A DNA stretch of 64,000 nt from Gammaproteobacteria bacterium (GTDB lineage Bacteria; Pseudomonadota; Gammaproteobacteria; JAJFKG01). The stretch lies in the NCBI GenBank assembly GCA_021773335.1, contig JAJFKG010000009.1, positions 1 to 64,000 on the forward strand. Reading direction: 5' to 3'. The notes beneath the pieces are model-generated. The model made no database searches and was not told the DNA's origin. It saw only the letters and a list, made by a program, of their open reading frames with translations. This document shows, piece by piece, positions 36,430-46,626 of the stretch. The position numbers and the translations under genes were made by a program. The number at the start of each line of letters is the position of its first letter. Position 1 is the first letter of the stretch.

Positions 36430-37665
36430 TTAGTCAGCCACACTGCGTTGATATTGTAAAATCGCGACAATCCCTAAGACCGCAAACATAAATGCAATTG
36501 CGAATGGTAGAATGATAAACCAATAAGCCAATATACCTGTGAGCAATGCACCTAAGCCCCACGCGACAGCCGCCACGGCACCGGTGATCCCCATCACCCA
36601 ACCTTGTGAATCGGCGTCCACTGCATTAGAAAATAACGTCAATAAACTCGTATAACACATCCCCACGCCAATGACGGTCGGAATAATCGCAATCCATTGC
36701 ACCACTTCGCCCGGGATAAACATCGCGATAAGAATACCAATAGCGCTGGCAATAAAGCCATTTAACACAATCATTTCAAGCGCTATCATTTTCACCAGCA
36801 AGCGTATAATCACCGTCAAAGTAAGCGCAAAGATAAGGCCGATAAACGACATAAAGACACCGATACGTTCTGCACTAAACTCTAACGTATGTACTAAATA
36901 AAGTGAAATATGATTAAAGTAAATTCCCCACACCAATTGCGAAAATAAAAATACCACCGATAAAATACGTACACCGGGGTGTTTAAACGCAGAGATAAAT
37001 ATTGCTACCCCCTTGTGTAAATTTAGCGTTTTCTTTTCACGCGGCGCGTAGGTTTCCTTAAATAGTGTCATCAGCAAAAAGGCATTACCAATCGCTAAGG
37101 CTGTTGCCACTAAAAATGGCGTCGTCATTCCAAACCAACGCGCATATTGTGCATCTGAAAATACACCACCAATGACTGGCCCAATCACAAATCCAATACA
37201 TGCCGCAAAGGTAATCAAACCCAAATTTGCCGCCTTCTGTTCTGGTGCACTGACATCGATGATCGCCGCCTGCGCAATGGATTGACTACCCGCAACAAAG
37301 CCCCCCAGGGCACGCCCTAGCAACAATAGGCTCACACTGCCAGTAGCAATCCCAATACCCGAAATCGCATAGCCAAAACCAACGCCGAGCAAACACAGCA
37401 TAATGACACGTTTACGCCCCATTTGATCGGATAAATCACCAAAAAATGGCGCGCCAAAGAACATGCCAAAACAATACAAAGCCAGCGTCAAACCATACAA
37501 AAACTCACGCATTTCTAGCGAAGACTGCAACACCAAGCTACTGTTTGACGTATTCATAAAAACCGCGCTCAGCACAGGGAAAACCAAACCAATCCCCATG
37601 GTATCAATGATAATGACCAAAAATAATGGTGCCAAACTGGCTAATGAACGTTGTGGTTGACTCAC
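36430..37665 (-). CDS. MFS transporter, TetA/multidrug-like
   Basis: Inner-membrane antiporter of 411 residues and 12 predicted transmembrane helices. The loop 2-3 motif Gly-Asp-Leu-Ser-Asp-Gln-Met-Gly-Arg-Lys-Arg-Val is the MFS signature, and Gly-Phe-Val-Ile-Gly-Pro-Val-Ile-Gly-Gly is the antiporter motif C. It resembles the TCR/Tet group, though the substrate cannot be stated. It is followed 23 bases upstream by der on the same strand, so it may be co-transcribed as the distal gene of that block. Confidence 0.85.
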   Translation of the reverse strand: MSQPQRSLASLAPLFLVIIIDTMGIGLVFPVLSAVFMNTSNSSLVLQSSLEMREFLYGLTLALYCFGMFFGAPFFGDLSDQMGRKRVIMLCLLGVGFGYAISGIGIATGSVSLLLLGRALGGFVAGSQSIAQAAIIDVSAPEQKAANLGLITFAACIGFVIGPVIGGVFSDAQYARWFGMTTPFLVATALAIGNAFLLMTLFKETYAPREKKTLNLHKGVAIFISAFKHPGVRILSVVFLFSQLVWGIYFNHISLYLVHTLEFSAERIGVFMSFIGLIFALTLTVIIRLLVKMIALEMIVLNGFIASAIGILIAMFIPGEVVQWIAIIPTVIGVGMCYTSLLTLFSNAVDADSQGWVMGITGAVAAVAWGLGALLTGILAYWFIILPFAIAFMFAVLGIVAILQYQRSVAD

Positions 37666-37688
37666 GCTAGACCCCCTGTGATGACAAT

Positions 37689-39083
37689 TTAAGATTTTTT
37701 CTTGGTAAAATTTTTCATGCGCTTACGTTTGCGCTCCTGGCGTGGAGTTAATTTATTACGCCTCCCCGCAAATGGATTCTCACTACTTTTTAACTCGATG
37801 CGTATTGGGGTGCCTTCCAAGGCTAAGGCCTTACGATAGGCATTCGCCAAATAACGTTTATAACTTGCCGGCAATGAACCAACCTGATTACCATGGATCA
37901 CGATAATCGGTGGGTTATGTCCGCCCGCATGTGCATAACGCAATTTAATCCGCCGTCCACGCACCACCGGTGGGGTATGTGCTTGCAAAGCTTCTTCTAA
38001 AATCTTAGTGAGCACCGATGTCGGCAAGTCGCGCATTGCACTAGCATAAGCCTTTTCGATTGAGGCATATAAGTCCCCCACCCCCGTGCCATGCAATGCC
38101 GAAATAACGTGTAAGCGTGCATAGTTCACAAACCCCAAACGACGGTCAAGTTCGCGTTTAACCGCATCACGTTCTTCACTGGCAATACCATCCCACTTGT
38201 TGAGCGCAAGCACTAAAGCACGCCCACTTTCTAACACAAACCCCAATAAACGTAAATCTTGCTCGGCAATACCTTGACGCGCATCGAGCACAGCCACCAC
38301 TACATTTGCTTCTTTGATCGCTTGCAAGGTCTTTACCACTGAAAATTTTTCGATGGTCTCATGCACTTGTGCACGTCGGCGCACACCCGCGGTGTCAATA
38401 ATCGTATACGCCTTGCCGCGGCGCTCAAACGGGATATAAATACTGTCACGCGTCGTACCTGGTTGGTCTAATGTCACTACCCGCTCTTCACCGAGGATAC
38501 GGTTCACTAAGGTCGACTTACCAACGTTCGGTCGCCCTACGATGGCAAATTTAATATGCCCGTCTTGTTCTTCCTCAGCTTGTGTACTTTGTTCTGGGAA
38601 AGGTTCAAGCACGCGCTCTAATAAACCTTTAACCCCACGCCCATGGGTCGCCGCGATCGGCACTGGCTCACCTAAACCTAATTGGAAAAATTCCGCTTGA
38701 GCCACGTGCGGATCAATACCATCTGTTTTATTGAGAACAAGATAGATCGGTTTTTGCAATTGACGTAATTGCTGTGCAATGGTCTCATCGCTCGCTGTCA
38801 TGCCACTGCGGCCATCCACTAAAAATAGGACACAATCCGCTTCTTGCAATGCTTGTTTAACTTGTTGGGCAAATATAGCATCCACACCTTGTTCATCACC
38901 GTTGATGCCCCCGGTATCGATCACAATAAATGACTTATCGTCGTACGTGCCTTCACCATAGATGCGATCGCGCGTCAAACCAGGATAATTAGCAACTAGG
39001 GCATCTTGCGACTTGGTAAAACGATTGAATAGGGTCGACTTACCGACATTTTGTCGCCCAACAAGCACTATAACGGGTATCAT
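37689..39083 (-). CDS. der: ribosome biogenesis GTPase Der
   Basis: Double-GTPase needed for 50S subunit maturation, 464 residues. Two G domains: G1 motifs Gly-Arg-Gln-Asn-Val-Gly-Lys-Ser-Thr (about 7-15) and Gly-Arg-Pro-Asn-Val-Gly-Lys-Ser-Thr (about 183-191), each with Asp-Thr-(Gly/Ala)-Gly and Asn-Lys-x-Asp motifs. A KH-like domain and a Lys/Arg-rich tail end it. The usual neighbour bamB is directly upstream. Confidence 0.98.
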   Translation of the reverse strand: MIPVIVLVGRQNVGKSTLFNRFTKSQDALVANYPGLTRDRIYGEGTYDDKSFIVIDTGGINGDEQGVDAIFAQQVKQALQEADCVLFLVDGRSGMTASDETIAQQLRQLQKPIYLVLNKTDGIDPHVAQAEFFQLGLGEPVPIAATHGRGVKGLLERVLEPFPEQSTQAEEEQDGHIKFAIVGRPNVGKSTLVNRILGEERVVTLDQPGTTRDSIYIPFERRGKAYTIIDTAGVRRRAQVHETIEKFSVVKTLQAIKEANVVVAVLDARQGIAEQDLRLLGFVLESGRALVLALNKWDGIASEERDAVKRELDRRLGFVNYARLHVISALHGTGVGDLYASIEKAYASAMRDLPTSVLTKILEEALQAHTPPVVRGRRIKLRYAHAGGHNPPIIVIHGNQVGSLPASYKRYLANAYRKALALEGTPIRIELKSSENPFAGRRNKLTPRQERKRKRMKNFTKKKS

Positions 39084-39127
39084 GCTACTGTTCTCATTTG
39101 CTTAATCTGTAATATCACTTGTTAAGT

Positions 39128-40309
39128 TCAACGTGCCACACGATACGCAGATAATTCACCATCGAGGCTCAAAACATATAGGGTATTATTCATTACTAAG
39201 GGATTGCTACGGATGCCCGAATCATTCACTTTAATACGCGCTACGAAATGTCCATCATTCGTCGCCATCCAATGCAAATAACCTTCCGCATCTCCCACCG
39301 CGACATAACGTCCCATGACGGCCGGTGCGGATAAGATACGTGCTTCCAATTTTTTTTGTCGCCATGCCACACTACCCGTCTGCCGTCCTAAGGCCCACAC
39401 ATGGCCCTTAGCATCGCTTACATAGATTTTACTGTTATCCAACACTAAACCCGTGTAAGAAGACATCTTGTGTTTCCAAAATTCTTGTCCATGGTTAATG
39501 CCCAAAGCAGCAAGATAACCTTGGTAACCCGTCACATAAATATCACCGCCAGCAATCACTGGGTTGGCATCGATATCAGCCAATTGTTGCAATGGCGTAC
39601 TACCAACAGGTGTGGTTAAAGGATGCTGCCACAGCAACTGCCCACCATGCAATTGCAATGCAGCGACTTTACCATTGGCAAAACCCACAACGGCGACATT
39701 ACCACTGCTGGTTGGGCTGCTCGCACCACGCAATATAAGGCCAGGGGCCGGGCTTTCATAACTCCAAAGTGTTTTCCCAGTTTTAGCTGCGAATGCTGTC
39801 ACAACACCATCAATTGTCTTAGTTAAAACAATACCCTGACGGCTGGCATACGGTGCTGCTAATATTTGATTAGTGAGTTTTGCACTCCATTGTTGTTGGC
39901 CATTGCTCTGATTTAATGCCACTAAACGACCATCACTGCTGCCGAAAAAGACCAAGCCATTACCTGCGCTGGGTCCTGCAGTAATCGGAACTTTAGATTT
40001 TACCGTCCAAAGCACACGCCCATTTTGGCTAGCAACCGCGGAAACCGTGCCTGAGTAACCAGCAACATACAAAATACCATTAGCATGTCCAATGTTCAGC
40101 TTAATATAATACTTACCTGACTTGCCGCTTGGGTTTGTGCTCCATAAAGTGTGCACACTCGCCGTTGGTTGAAACGCCACAAGCGGCGATGGTTTCTGGG
40201 TATTATCTTTAGACATACTAAAGAAATTGCTAATGGTCGTACAGCCACTCAGCACTAACCCAAGCACAAGCAAACACAAGCATTTAAAGTAAGGCAAGCG
40301 TCTTGTCAT
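39128..40309 (-). CDS. bamB: outer membrane assembly lipoprotein BamB
   Basis: Scaffold lipoprotein of the BAM complex that inserts outer-membrane proteins. It has 393 residues with a lipobox Leu-Ser-Gly-Cys (Cys23) and an eight-bladed PQQ-like propeller with repeated Trp-x-x-x-Leu and Ala-Leu-x-x-x-x-Gly-x-x-x-Trp elements. It overlaps yfgM by four bases and precedes der, the typical arrangement. Confidence 0.95.
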   Translation of the reverse strand: MTRRLPYFKCLCLLVLGLVLSGCTTISNFFSMSKDNTQKPSPLVAFQPTASVHTLWSTNPSGKSGKYYIKLNIGHANGILYVAGYSGTVSAVASQNGRVLWTVKSKVPITAGPSAGNGLVFFGSSDGRLVALNQSNGQQQWSAKLTNQILAAPYASRQGIVLTKTIDGVVTAFAAKTGKTLWSYESPAPGLILRGASSPTSSGNVAVVGFANGKVAALQLHGGQLLWQHPLTTPVGSTPLQQLADIDANPVIAGGDIYVTGYQGYLAALGINHGQEFWKHKMSSYTGLVLDNSKIYVSDAKGHVWALGRQTGSVAWRQKKLEARILSAPAVMGRYVAVGDAEGYLHWMATNDGHFVARIKVNDSGIRSNPLVMNNTLYVLSLDGELSAYRVAR

Positions 40310-40968
40310 GAACGTTTCTTCTTCGCAGATTTTTTGCTGCTACCAGCTAATTCATCAAGTTTCATTTGCAATAAAGGACGTGTAACATCCGTTGGCGATA
40401 ACAATGCTAAAGCTTTTGTATAAGCTTCTCGTGCTTGTTGTTTCTTGCCTTGTGATAAATAAATATCACCACGCACACGATCGATCGAAGCTTGATAAGC
40501 ATCATCATCGACTTTCGTTAGGATCTTGAATGCGGCCTGTGGTTTTTTCTGCGCCAACAAAATACGTGCACTGCGTATGCGCGCCACTTGACGAATTGCG
40601 GGTTGTTTAGATTTTTCGATGACCCAGGCAAACTTTGCTAAAGCCTGATCAAATTTGCCATCATTGACCGCTTGCTGTGCCAATAACAGCGCTGCATTTT
40701 TCGCATAGGGCGTGCGTGGATATTCACTAATAAGATAAGCCGCCTGACTTTCTAATGCAGACTGGTTACCTGTCGTAATACTATTTTGTAATTGTTCGTA
40801 CACCGCAGAGGCACGCTGCGCAATCGCTACTTCACGCTGTTGCCAATAGCGCCAACCAAAGCTCATAACAATAACTGCAACAATCACAATGATGGTGAAA
40901 CGCCCATGTTTACGCCACCATTGGCGTAACAGTTCTACTTGTTCTTCATCTGTATTATACACACTCAC
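40306..40968 (-). CDS. yfgM: YfgM-like ancillary SecYEG translocon protein
   Basis: Inner-membrane protein of 220 residues: short cytoplasmic N-terminus, one transmembrane helix (about 24-43) and a periplasmic TPR domain (about 50-205), ending in a Lys-rich tail. E. coli YfgM contacts the SecYEG translocon and the chaperone PpiD. It sits between hisS and bamB, as in E. coli. Confidence 0.92.
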   Translation of the reverse strand: MSVYNTDEEQVELLRQWWRKHGRFTIIVIVAVIVMSFGWRYWQQREVAIAQRASAVYEQLQNSITTGNQSALESQAAYLISEYPRTPYAKNAALLLAQQAVNDGKFDQALAKFAWVIEKSKQPAIRQVARIRSARILLAQKKPQAAFKILTKVDDDAYQASIDRVRGDIYLSQGKKQQAREAYTKALALLSPTDVTRPLLQMKLDELAGSSKKSAKKKRS

Positions 40969-40984
40969 TTTGTTTACTCCCTTC

Positions 40985-42259
40985 TTACATCAATTGTTGT
41001 AGTTGGCTGGCTAATTCACTTTGTTTAAGCACTTGCTGTGGTTTTTCATCCCGTAAAAATTTAAGTGCCACTGCTTGCTGTGCAACTTCATCATCACCAA
41101 TAATCAATACCCATTGCGCACCACTTTTATCAGCACGTTTAAGTTGATTCTTGAAGCTGCCACCACTGCAGTCAACACGCAGACTTAACGCGGGCAATGC
41201 ATGGCGCAATTGCTCTGCCAATGCTAACCCAGCTTGCTGAGCTGCATCACCGAACGTTACCATGTACGCATGTGGCGCTTGCAACACGTTAGTATTTGCA
41301 ACCTGTTTTTGCAGCAATGCAACAATACGCTCTATGCCCACGGCGAATCCACACGCCGGAGTTGCTTTACCACCAAGCTGTTCGACCAAACCATCATAAC
41401 GACCACCGGCACTCACTGTGCCTTGCGCACCTAATTCTTGAGTTACCCACTCAAATACCATATGACAATAATAATCTAAACCACGTACCAAGCGAGGATT
41501 GACTTCATAGGCAATATCCAACGCAGTCAACAGCCCCTGCACCTGCTTGAAGTGCGCTTGCGACTCTGCCCCCAGGTAATCCAATAGCTTAGGTGCACCA
41601 GCATTTAACGCCTGCATCTCAGGATTTTTACTATCGAGAATGCGCAAAGGATTACTGTCTAAACGGCGTTGGCTATCGGCATCTAACGCCGCATGATGCG
41701 CACTATAATAATCTCGCAAAGCATCACGATACTGCGCACGTTCTTGCGTTGAACCGAGGGTATTAATTTGTAAGGTAAGCTTATCTTGCAAGCCTAACTG
41801 TTGCCACAACCGCGCATTCATAGCAATCAATTCAACATCGATTTGCGCACCTGCCATACCAAAGGCTTCAACCCCAAGTTGATAAAACTGACGATAGCGA
41901 CCTTTTTGCGGACGTTCATGACGAAACATTGGGCCCATATACCAGAGGCGACGGATTTGATTATACAATAGACCATGCTGAATACCGGCGCGTGCACACA
42001 CAGCAGTACCCTCAGGTCGCAGCGTTAAACTATCACCGTTACGATCATCAAAAGTATACATTTCTTTTTCGACTATATCGGTCACTTCACCCACTGATCG
42101 TCTAAAGAGATCAGTGCTTTCAACAATTGGCAAACGAATTTCTGCATAGTCATAAGCGAGAGTAACTTGACGAATAATATTTTCGACATACTGCCAATAC
42201 CCGATCTTATCGGGCAAAACATCATTCATACCTCTAACTGCTTGCAGCGCTTTTACCAC
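40985..42259 (-). CDS. hisS: histidyl-tRNA synthetase
   Basis: Class II synthetase of 424 residues. Opens with Val-Arg-Gly-Met-Asn-Asp-Val-Leu-Pro. Motif 2 is [12 protein letters not shown], with the histidine-binding Gly-Leu-Asp-Tyr-Tyr and Gly-Gly-Arg-Tyr-Asp-Gly motifs later. A C-terminal anticodon-binding domain ends it. Position next to rodZ and yfgM is conserved. Confidence 0.98.
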   Translation of the reverse strand: MVKALQAVRGMNDVLPDKIGYWQYVENIIRQVTLAYDYAEIRLPIVESTDLFRRSVGEVTDIVEKEMYTFDDRNGDSLTLRPEGTAVCARAGIQHGLLYNQIRRLWYMGPMFRHERPQKGRYRQFYQLGVEAFGMAGAQIDVELIAMNARLWQQLGLQDKLTLQINTLGSTQERAQYRDALRDYYSAHHAALDADSQRRLDSNPLRILDSKNPEMQALNAGAPKLLDYLGAESQAHFKQVQGLLTALDIAYEVNPRLVRGLDYYCHMVFEWVTQELGAQGTVSAGGRYDGLVEQLGGKATPACGFAVGIERIVALLQKQVANTNVLQAPHAYMVTFGDAAQQAGLALAEQLRHALPALSLRVDCSGGSFKNQLKRADKSGAQWVLIIGDDEVAQQAVALKFLRDEKPQQVLKQSELASQLQQLM

Positions 42260-42276
42260 GTTACCCCCGTTATACC

Positions 42277-42957
42277 TTAATTGGACGTTTGTTTAGCTTT
42301 GGCCGGCTTTGCAGTATGTGCATCCATCTTACTAGAATTAAGTTTATGACTAGCGCTACCATTATCCACTTCTTCATTCGCTGCAGCAGATGGCAATAAA
42401 ATATTATGAATATCGGTTTGTGAATCTTCATGCGGTAACACTAAAGAATGCCCCGAATCATCATCTAATGACGTATTACTAACCGTAGCAGCCGTCACAT
42501 GCGCTACTGGCGCATTGCTAGAAAGCGTATTTTGGTTATGCCACCACATGGCCACCAAAGTAATCAGGATAAAAGCGATTGCAATCGTAATCCAGCGCAC
42601 ACTGCGATCACTCACCGAACTCGCACGTTTGTGGTATGTCTGCGGTAATAATTCTTGTGCCTGCCCTGCTGGAATACTCTTTTCAAATGATTTGATAATC
42701 TCTTCGGCTGGCAACCCCAGAATACGTGCATAAGCGCGCAAATAACCGCGCGCAAAACTCAACGCTGGTAACTTATGATAATTATCATCTTCAATCGCTT
42801 CAATGAAATGTGTTGATAAATGCAAGCGCGTTGCCACATCAGTACGGCTCAAATGACAAGCTTCGCGCGCCAAGCGTAAACGTTGGCCGGGCCCTACCGA
42901 TGTCGGTTCATCCGGTTCAATTAAGTTCGATTCGACATATTCATTTTCAATAGCCAT
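42277..42957 (-). CDS. rodZ: RodZ-like cell-shape protein, short form
   Basis: Links MreB filaments to the membrane. 226 residues: helix-turn-helix domain of the HTH_25 type (about 24-92), a basic stretch and one transmembrane helix (121-139). After it come only about 85 low-complexity residues, without the periplasmic beta domain (DUF4115) that the 337-residue E. coli protein has. It is thus a short version. Its place between pilF and hisS is the standard RodZ position and supports the call. Confidence 0.87.
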   Translation of the reverse strand: MAIENEYVESNLIEPDEPTSVGPGQRLRLAREACHLSRTDVATRLHLSTHFIEAIEDDNYHKLPALSFARGYLRAYARILGLPAEEIIKSFEKSIPAGQAQELLPQTYHKRASSVSDRSVRWITIAIAFILITLVAMWWHNQNTLSSNAPVAHVTAATVSNTSLDDDSGHSLVLPHEDSQTDIHNILLPSAAANEEVDNGSASHKLNSSKMDAHTAKPAKAKQTSN

Positions 42958-42962
42958 GTGTT

Positions 42963-43742
42963 TTAAGCTCCTTGAGATTGTTGTAACTCACGATATTCTT
43001 GAGAATCCTTAAACTGTGTTTTTAAAGCAACTGCAAATTTCTGTGCAGCGGCTTGATCACCCTGTTGGCGCGCAAGACGAATTGCCAGCCATAATGATTG
43101 TGCGCTCTCGGTCGCGAAACGATTATAATCAGCTAAATATGCCCGTGCTTGCTTATAATCGTTTGCATTAAACGCCAATTTCGCTAACTGCAACGCCGCC
43201 GCACTGCGTCGAGAGTCACGCCGCAATGCTATCTGCAAATACTGCTTGGCTTTAGTTTTATCGCCCGCAGACAAGGCACACAAACCTGCATTTTCGTAGG
43301 CTTGTGCTGTTTTCACGTAATGTGGGTTTTGTGCTGCTTTGAGTAGGTGAATTTCAGCCTGTTGATACTGTTTTTGGCGACATAAGAACGCACCATAATT
43401 ATTTTGTGGTCCACCTGCTTGCGGTGCTAGCGCAATTGCTTGTTGATAATGCTGCGCCGCTTGTTGCACATCTCCAGCACTTTCATAATAATAAGCCAGT
43501 GACCCTTGGATCGCTGGGTTACGCGGATCTTGCTGTGCGGCAGTCAACAGCTTTTGCTTTGCACGTTGCATATCGCCTTGGCGCAAATAACCAAGACCTA
43601 GTTGCACATTATACGTTGCTGCTTGAGAATTAGGCGCAACTTGTGTTGTTGTTTCTAAGTCAGCTTGCTGATTCGCACATGCCACCAAACTCACCACAAA
43701 CACGACACTCATTAGCACAAGGGATGTTAGCCTGACTATCAT
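42963..43742 (-). CDS. pilF: type IV pilus biogenesis lipoprotein PilF/PilW
   Basis: Outer-membrane lipoprotein that helps secretin assembly for type IV pili. 259 residues; lipobox Leu-Val-Ala-Cys (Cys22) and about six TPR repeats (40-240), for example [13 protein letters not shown]. The order rlmN-pilF-rodZ is conserved in gammaproteobacteria. Its start overlaps the rlmN stop by four bases. Confidence 0.93.
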   Translation of the reverse strand: MIVRLTSLVLMSVVFVVSLVACANQQADLETTTQVAPNSQAATYNVQLGLGYLRQGDMQRAKQKLLTAAQQDPRNPAIQGSLAYYYESAGDVQQAAQHYQQAIALAPQAGGPQNNYGAFLCRQKQYQQAEIHLLKAAQNPHYVKTAQAYENAGLCALSAGDKTKAKQYLQIALRRDSRRSAAALQLAKLAFNANDYKQARAYLADYNRFATESAQSLWLAIRLARQQGDQAAAQKFAVALKTQFKDSQEYRELQQSQGA

Positions 43743-44887
43743 AATTCCCCTGCTGCTACGGTTTCGAGAGGTAGTTGTGCGCCGATGAAACGTTGGCGTC
43801 GAGATGTTTTATCAGAGAAATTACCAACCAATTGCCCACAGGCCGCATCAATGTCATCTCCACGCGTCTTACGTGTAATAGTCACTAAACCCGCCGCCAT
43901 CAAAATATCAGTAAAGCGCGCAATACGCGTATTACTCGAGCGTTCATATTGCGTGCCCGGAAACGGATTGAATGGGATCAAGTTGATTTTACCCGGCACA
44001 TTTTTTAATAACGTAGCTAATTGACGTGCGTGCTCATCACTGTCGTTCACGCCTTTCAACATGACATACTCAAAAGTCGTCACGCGCCGACGATCATCAC
44101 GATAAAAACGTTTGCATGCCGCCAATAATTCCTTTAATGGGTATTTTTTATTGATCGGCACTAACTCATTGCGCAGCTCATCATTGGGCGCATGCAAAGA
44201 GACGGCTAAAGAGACATCACTAATAGCAGACAACGCATCCATTTGTGGTACTAAACCTGACGTGCTCAACGTCACGCGTCTCTTAGACAGACCATAGGCA
44301 AAGTCATCCAGCATTAAGTCGAGAGCTTTAATCACATTATCAAAGTTTAATAAGGGTTCACCCATCCCCATCATCACAACATTACTAACACTATGATCAT
44401 GGCGTCCATCTTGGGATAACTCACGCACCGCTAACCACACTTGTGCAATAATCTCCGCAACATTCAAATCACGGTTAAAGCCTTGTTTGCCTGTCGAACA
44501 AAAACTACAGTTAAGTCCACAACCCACTTGCGAAGACACACATAGAGTACCGCGGTTTGCTTCAGGGATAAAAACTGTTTCCACACAATTACCACAATCT
44601 AAGCGCAGTAACCATTTACGTGTGCCATCACGTGATTGCTGCGCATAAGCAATTTCAGGCAATCTAATTTCGCAAGTAGTTTGCAACTGCTGACGCAAAG
44701 CCTTGCTCAGATTAGTCATCTGCGCAAAATCAGTTACGCCATATTGGTGGATCCATTGTATAACTTGCGTCGCGCGATAAGGTTTTTCACCAAGCGCCGC
44801 AAAAAGCGCCGCCATTGCCTGGCGGTCATGGCCAAGCAAATTGGTGGGCGCAGTCTTAACTTGCATGCTGGGTTGTTGAATCTGCAT
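43739..44887 (-). CDS. rlmN: dual-specificity RNA methyltransferase RlmN
   Basis: Radical-SAM enzyme that makes m2A2503 in 23S rRNA and m2A37 in tRNA. 382 residues; the cluster motif Cys-Gly-Leu-Asn-Cys-Ser-Phe-Cys is near residue 125, followed by Met-Gly-Met-Gly-Glu-Pro-Leu-Leu-Asn and, late, Cys in Ala-Ala-Cys-Gly-Gln-Leu (the methyl-carrying Cys). It follows ndk by 11 bases. Confidence 0.97.
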   Translation of the reverse strand: MQIQQPSMQVKTAPTNLLGHDRQAMAALFAALGEKPYRATQVIQWIHQYGVTDFAQMTNLSKALRQQLQTTCEIRLPEIAYAQQSRDGTRKWLLRLDCGNCVETVFIPEANRGTLCVSSQVGCGLNCSFCSTGKQGFNRDLNVAEIIAQVWLAVRELSQDGRHDHSVSNVVMMGMGEPLLNFDNVIKALDLMLDDFAYGLSKRRVTLSTSGLVPQMDALSAISDVSLAVSLHAPNDELRNELVPINKKYPLKELLAACKRFYRDDRRRVTTFEYVMLKGVNDSDEHARQLATLLKNVPGKINLIPFNPFPGTQYERSSNTRIARFTDILMAAGLVTITRKTRGDDIDAACGQLVGNFSDKTSRRQRFIGAQLPLETVAAGEL

Positions 44888-44898
44888 AACACCCCTAC

Positions 44899-45330
44899 TT
44901 AGCGGGTATACTCACAGACATCTTGTGCACCAAAAAAGAAACCAATTTCGCGCTCGGCTGACGCTGCACTATCAGAGCCATGCACCGCATTTTCATCGAT
45001 GCTATCAGCAAAATCAGCGCGGATTGTACCGGCATCAGCTTCTTTAGGATTAGTCGCTCCCATCAAGTCACGGTTTTTGGCAATCGCGTTGTCGCCCTCT
45101 AACACCATAACCACCACAGGGCCCGACACCATGAAAGAGACTAGAGCAGCAAAAAATGGACGTTCCTTGTGTTCTGCATAAAACCCTTGCGCTTGCTCTT
45201 TGCTCATGTGAATCATTTTCGCCGCAACAACACGCAATTGAGTATCTTCGAACCGGGAAATAATTTTTCCAATCAATAACTTACCAACCGCATCGGGCTT
45301 GATGATGGAAAGTGTTCTTTCTTTAGCCAT
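44899..45330 (-). CDS. ndk: nucleoside diphosphate kinase
   Basis: Transfers phosphate between nucleoside tri- and diphosphates through a phosphohistidine. 143 residues; the catalytic His is in Asn-Ala-Val-His-Gly-Ser-Asp-Ser near residue 117, and the N-terminus [10 protein letters not shown] is typical. It heads the ndk-rlmN-pilF-rodZ-hisS-yfgM-bamB-der run, after a 500-base region filled with repeats. Confidence 0.98.
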   Translation of the reverse strand: MAKERTLSIIKPDAVGKLLIGKIISRFEDTQLRVVAAKMIHMSKEQAQGFYAEHKERPFFAALVSFMVSGPVVVMVLEGDNAIAKNRDLMGATNPKEADAGTIRADFADSIDENAVHGSDSAASAEREIGFFFGAQDVCEYTR

Positions 45331-45620
45331 ATCTTCACTTCTCTCTCTACATAATTGTTAAAAAAATAGCGGGGAATTATAACACCTAGCGGGCGTGGAC
45401 CAAAGGTTAAAGTCATGGAGTCAGCCGACCCATCTTGAACGGCCTCACTCCCACCATGCCGATACGTCCTCTCCTCAGCCAAACTGCCAACAGACTCGCC
45501 TCACCAAAGGCATAGCGTTCTCCATAAAAAATGGCGTAAAAGCTACAAACATCATGGAGGGTATCCCCTATAACTTGGTTATATTCAATCCCGTAGCCTA
45601 CTGTCTTTGTGTCAAGCCCA
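45331..45620. other. intergenic region upstream of ndk
   Basis: No convincing gene. A 141-codon plus-strand frame at 45395 runs through palindromic repeats and has no ribosome binding site or family likeness. The last part (TACTGTCTTTGTGTCAAG) shares a long flank with 15045-15070. Confidence 0.45.
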
Positions 45621-45623
45621 GAT

Positions 45624-45774
45624 GTAGCCTTGATAAGCGCCACCGGCGCGCATCAAGGGAATGGATTAGCAAACCCTGCTCCTTGATGCGCACCTACGGT
45701 GCTTATCAAGGCTACGGCTTACCAGTTAAATACACAAGCCCGGATAAGTTGCGTACCGCGCTTATCCGGGCTAC
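45624..45774. repeat. cluster of palindromic repeats, families A, A and B
   Basis: Two family A units in opposite orientation (45624-45658 and 45681-45715) followed by a family B unit in which GCCCGGATAAG pairs with CTTATCCGGGC (45738-45774). This A-A-B grouping between iscA and ndk is the largest cluster in the window. Confidence 0.85.
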
Positions 45775-45847
45775 TTATGGGGAACGCTGTGCCTGGAGGG
45801 GGGGGCCAGAATGTAGGTAAATGACTGAAATAGCACAAAGCTTTGGA

Positions 45848-46237
45848 CTAGACGTTGAAGCTCTCTCCACACCCACAGGAAGACGTCTCATTCGGATTCT
45901 TAATTCGAATAACTTTATTTAGCCCCTCTTTCACATAATCGACTGTACTGCCCTTGAGGTTAACGTAGCAATCGCGCGCAACAAATATTGATAAGCCACC
46001 AGCAATCGGAAATTCATAATCCGTTTCAACTTTCTCATCAATCAAATCAACCACGTATTTATAGCCAGAACAACCTGCTTTTTCGTAACTAATCCGCATA
46101 CCAATCCCCGCACCGCGCTTGGCGATTTGTTCGCGCAAATACTCAAGACCAGCATCAGTCAAAATAATATCATTCTCAACGTTGACGGCGTTGGGATCAA
46201 CTTGCTTTACGCCAGTATCATTCTCTTGTTTACTCAT
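45848..46237 (-). CDS. iscA: iron-sulfur cluster assembly protein IscA/SufA type
   Basis: A-type carrier that receives Fe-S clusters from a scaffold and passes them to targets. 129 residues. The three cysteines are present: Cys in Ala-Gly-Cys-Ser-Gly-Tyr-Lys-Tyr near residue 57 and the C-terminal Ser-Cys-Gly-Cys-Gly-Glu. An extra 18-20 residue polar N-terminus precedes the domain. Ten bases after iscU. I use iscA because of the operon; SufA or ErpA would be equally possible on sequence. Confidence 0.88.
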   Translation of the reverse strand: MSKQENDTGVKQVDPNAVNVENDIILTDAGLEYLREQIAKRGAGIGMRISYEKAGCSGYKYVVDLIDEKVETDYEFPIAGGLSIFVARDCYVNLKGSTVDYVKEGLNKVIRIKNPNETSSCGCGESFNV

Positions 46238-46246
46238 GGGGGACTC

Positions 46247-46615
46247 CTACTGTTTTACAGCTTCATGCAAGGCTTGCAACGCAAGTGATGCGCAATGGTA
46301 TTTTACTGCTGGCAATTGCAAACCATCAATCAATTGCTGACTATCAATTTGTTGTGCTTGCTCTACACTTTTGCCGCTGATTAATTCCGTCAATAAAGAC
46401 ATTGTCGCGATGGTTGGGCCACAACCATAAGCCTTGAATTTAACATCGATAATTACGCCGTGCGCATCGACCTGCAATTGCAGTTGCACACTATCGCCAC
46501 TGTGGGTTTCACCAGCATTACCACTGCTCACTAAAGCTTGCGCACCCTTATTATCAATATAGCCCACGTTACGTGGATAATGGAAGTGATCAAGCAGTTG
46601 CGTCGAATATTGCAT
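46247..46615 (-). CDS. iscU: IscU-like Fe-S scaffold lacking the first cysteine
   Basis: Scaffold on which IscS-derived sulfur is assembled into clusters. 122 residues from ATG 46615, the family start Met-Gln-Tyr-Ser ... His-Tyr-Pro-Arg-Asn-Val-Gly; a longer frame to 46639 overlaps iscS more. Of the three ligand cysteines, Cys65 (Tyr-Gly-Cys-Gly-Pro-Thr-Ile-Ala) and Cys108 (Val-Lys-Tyr-His-Cys) are kept. The first, in the usual Ala-Cys-Gly-Asp, reads His38-Ser39-Gly40-Asp41. The HscA-recognition motif Leu-Pro-Pro-Val-Lys is Leu-Pro-Ala-Val-Lys. No hscA, hscB, fdx or iscR is adjacent. Confidence 0.85.
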   Translation of the reverse strand: MQYSTQLLDHFHYPRNVGYIDNKGAQALVSSGNAGETHSGDSVQLQLQVDAHGVIIDVKFKAYGCGPTIATMSLLTELISGKSVEQAQQIDSQQLIDGLQLPAVKYHCASLALQALHEAVKQ

Positions 46616-46626
46616 AAATTTAACCC

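Noticed and set aside
45395-45820. 141-codon plus-strand frame upstream of ndk
   Set aside because: It crosses three palindromic repeats and has no ribosome binding site or recognisable domain.
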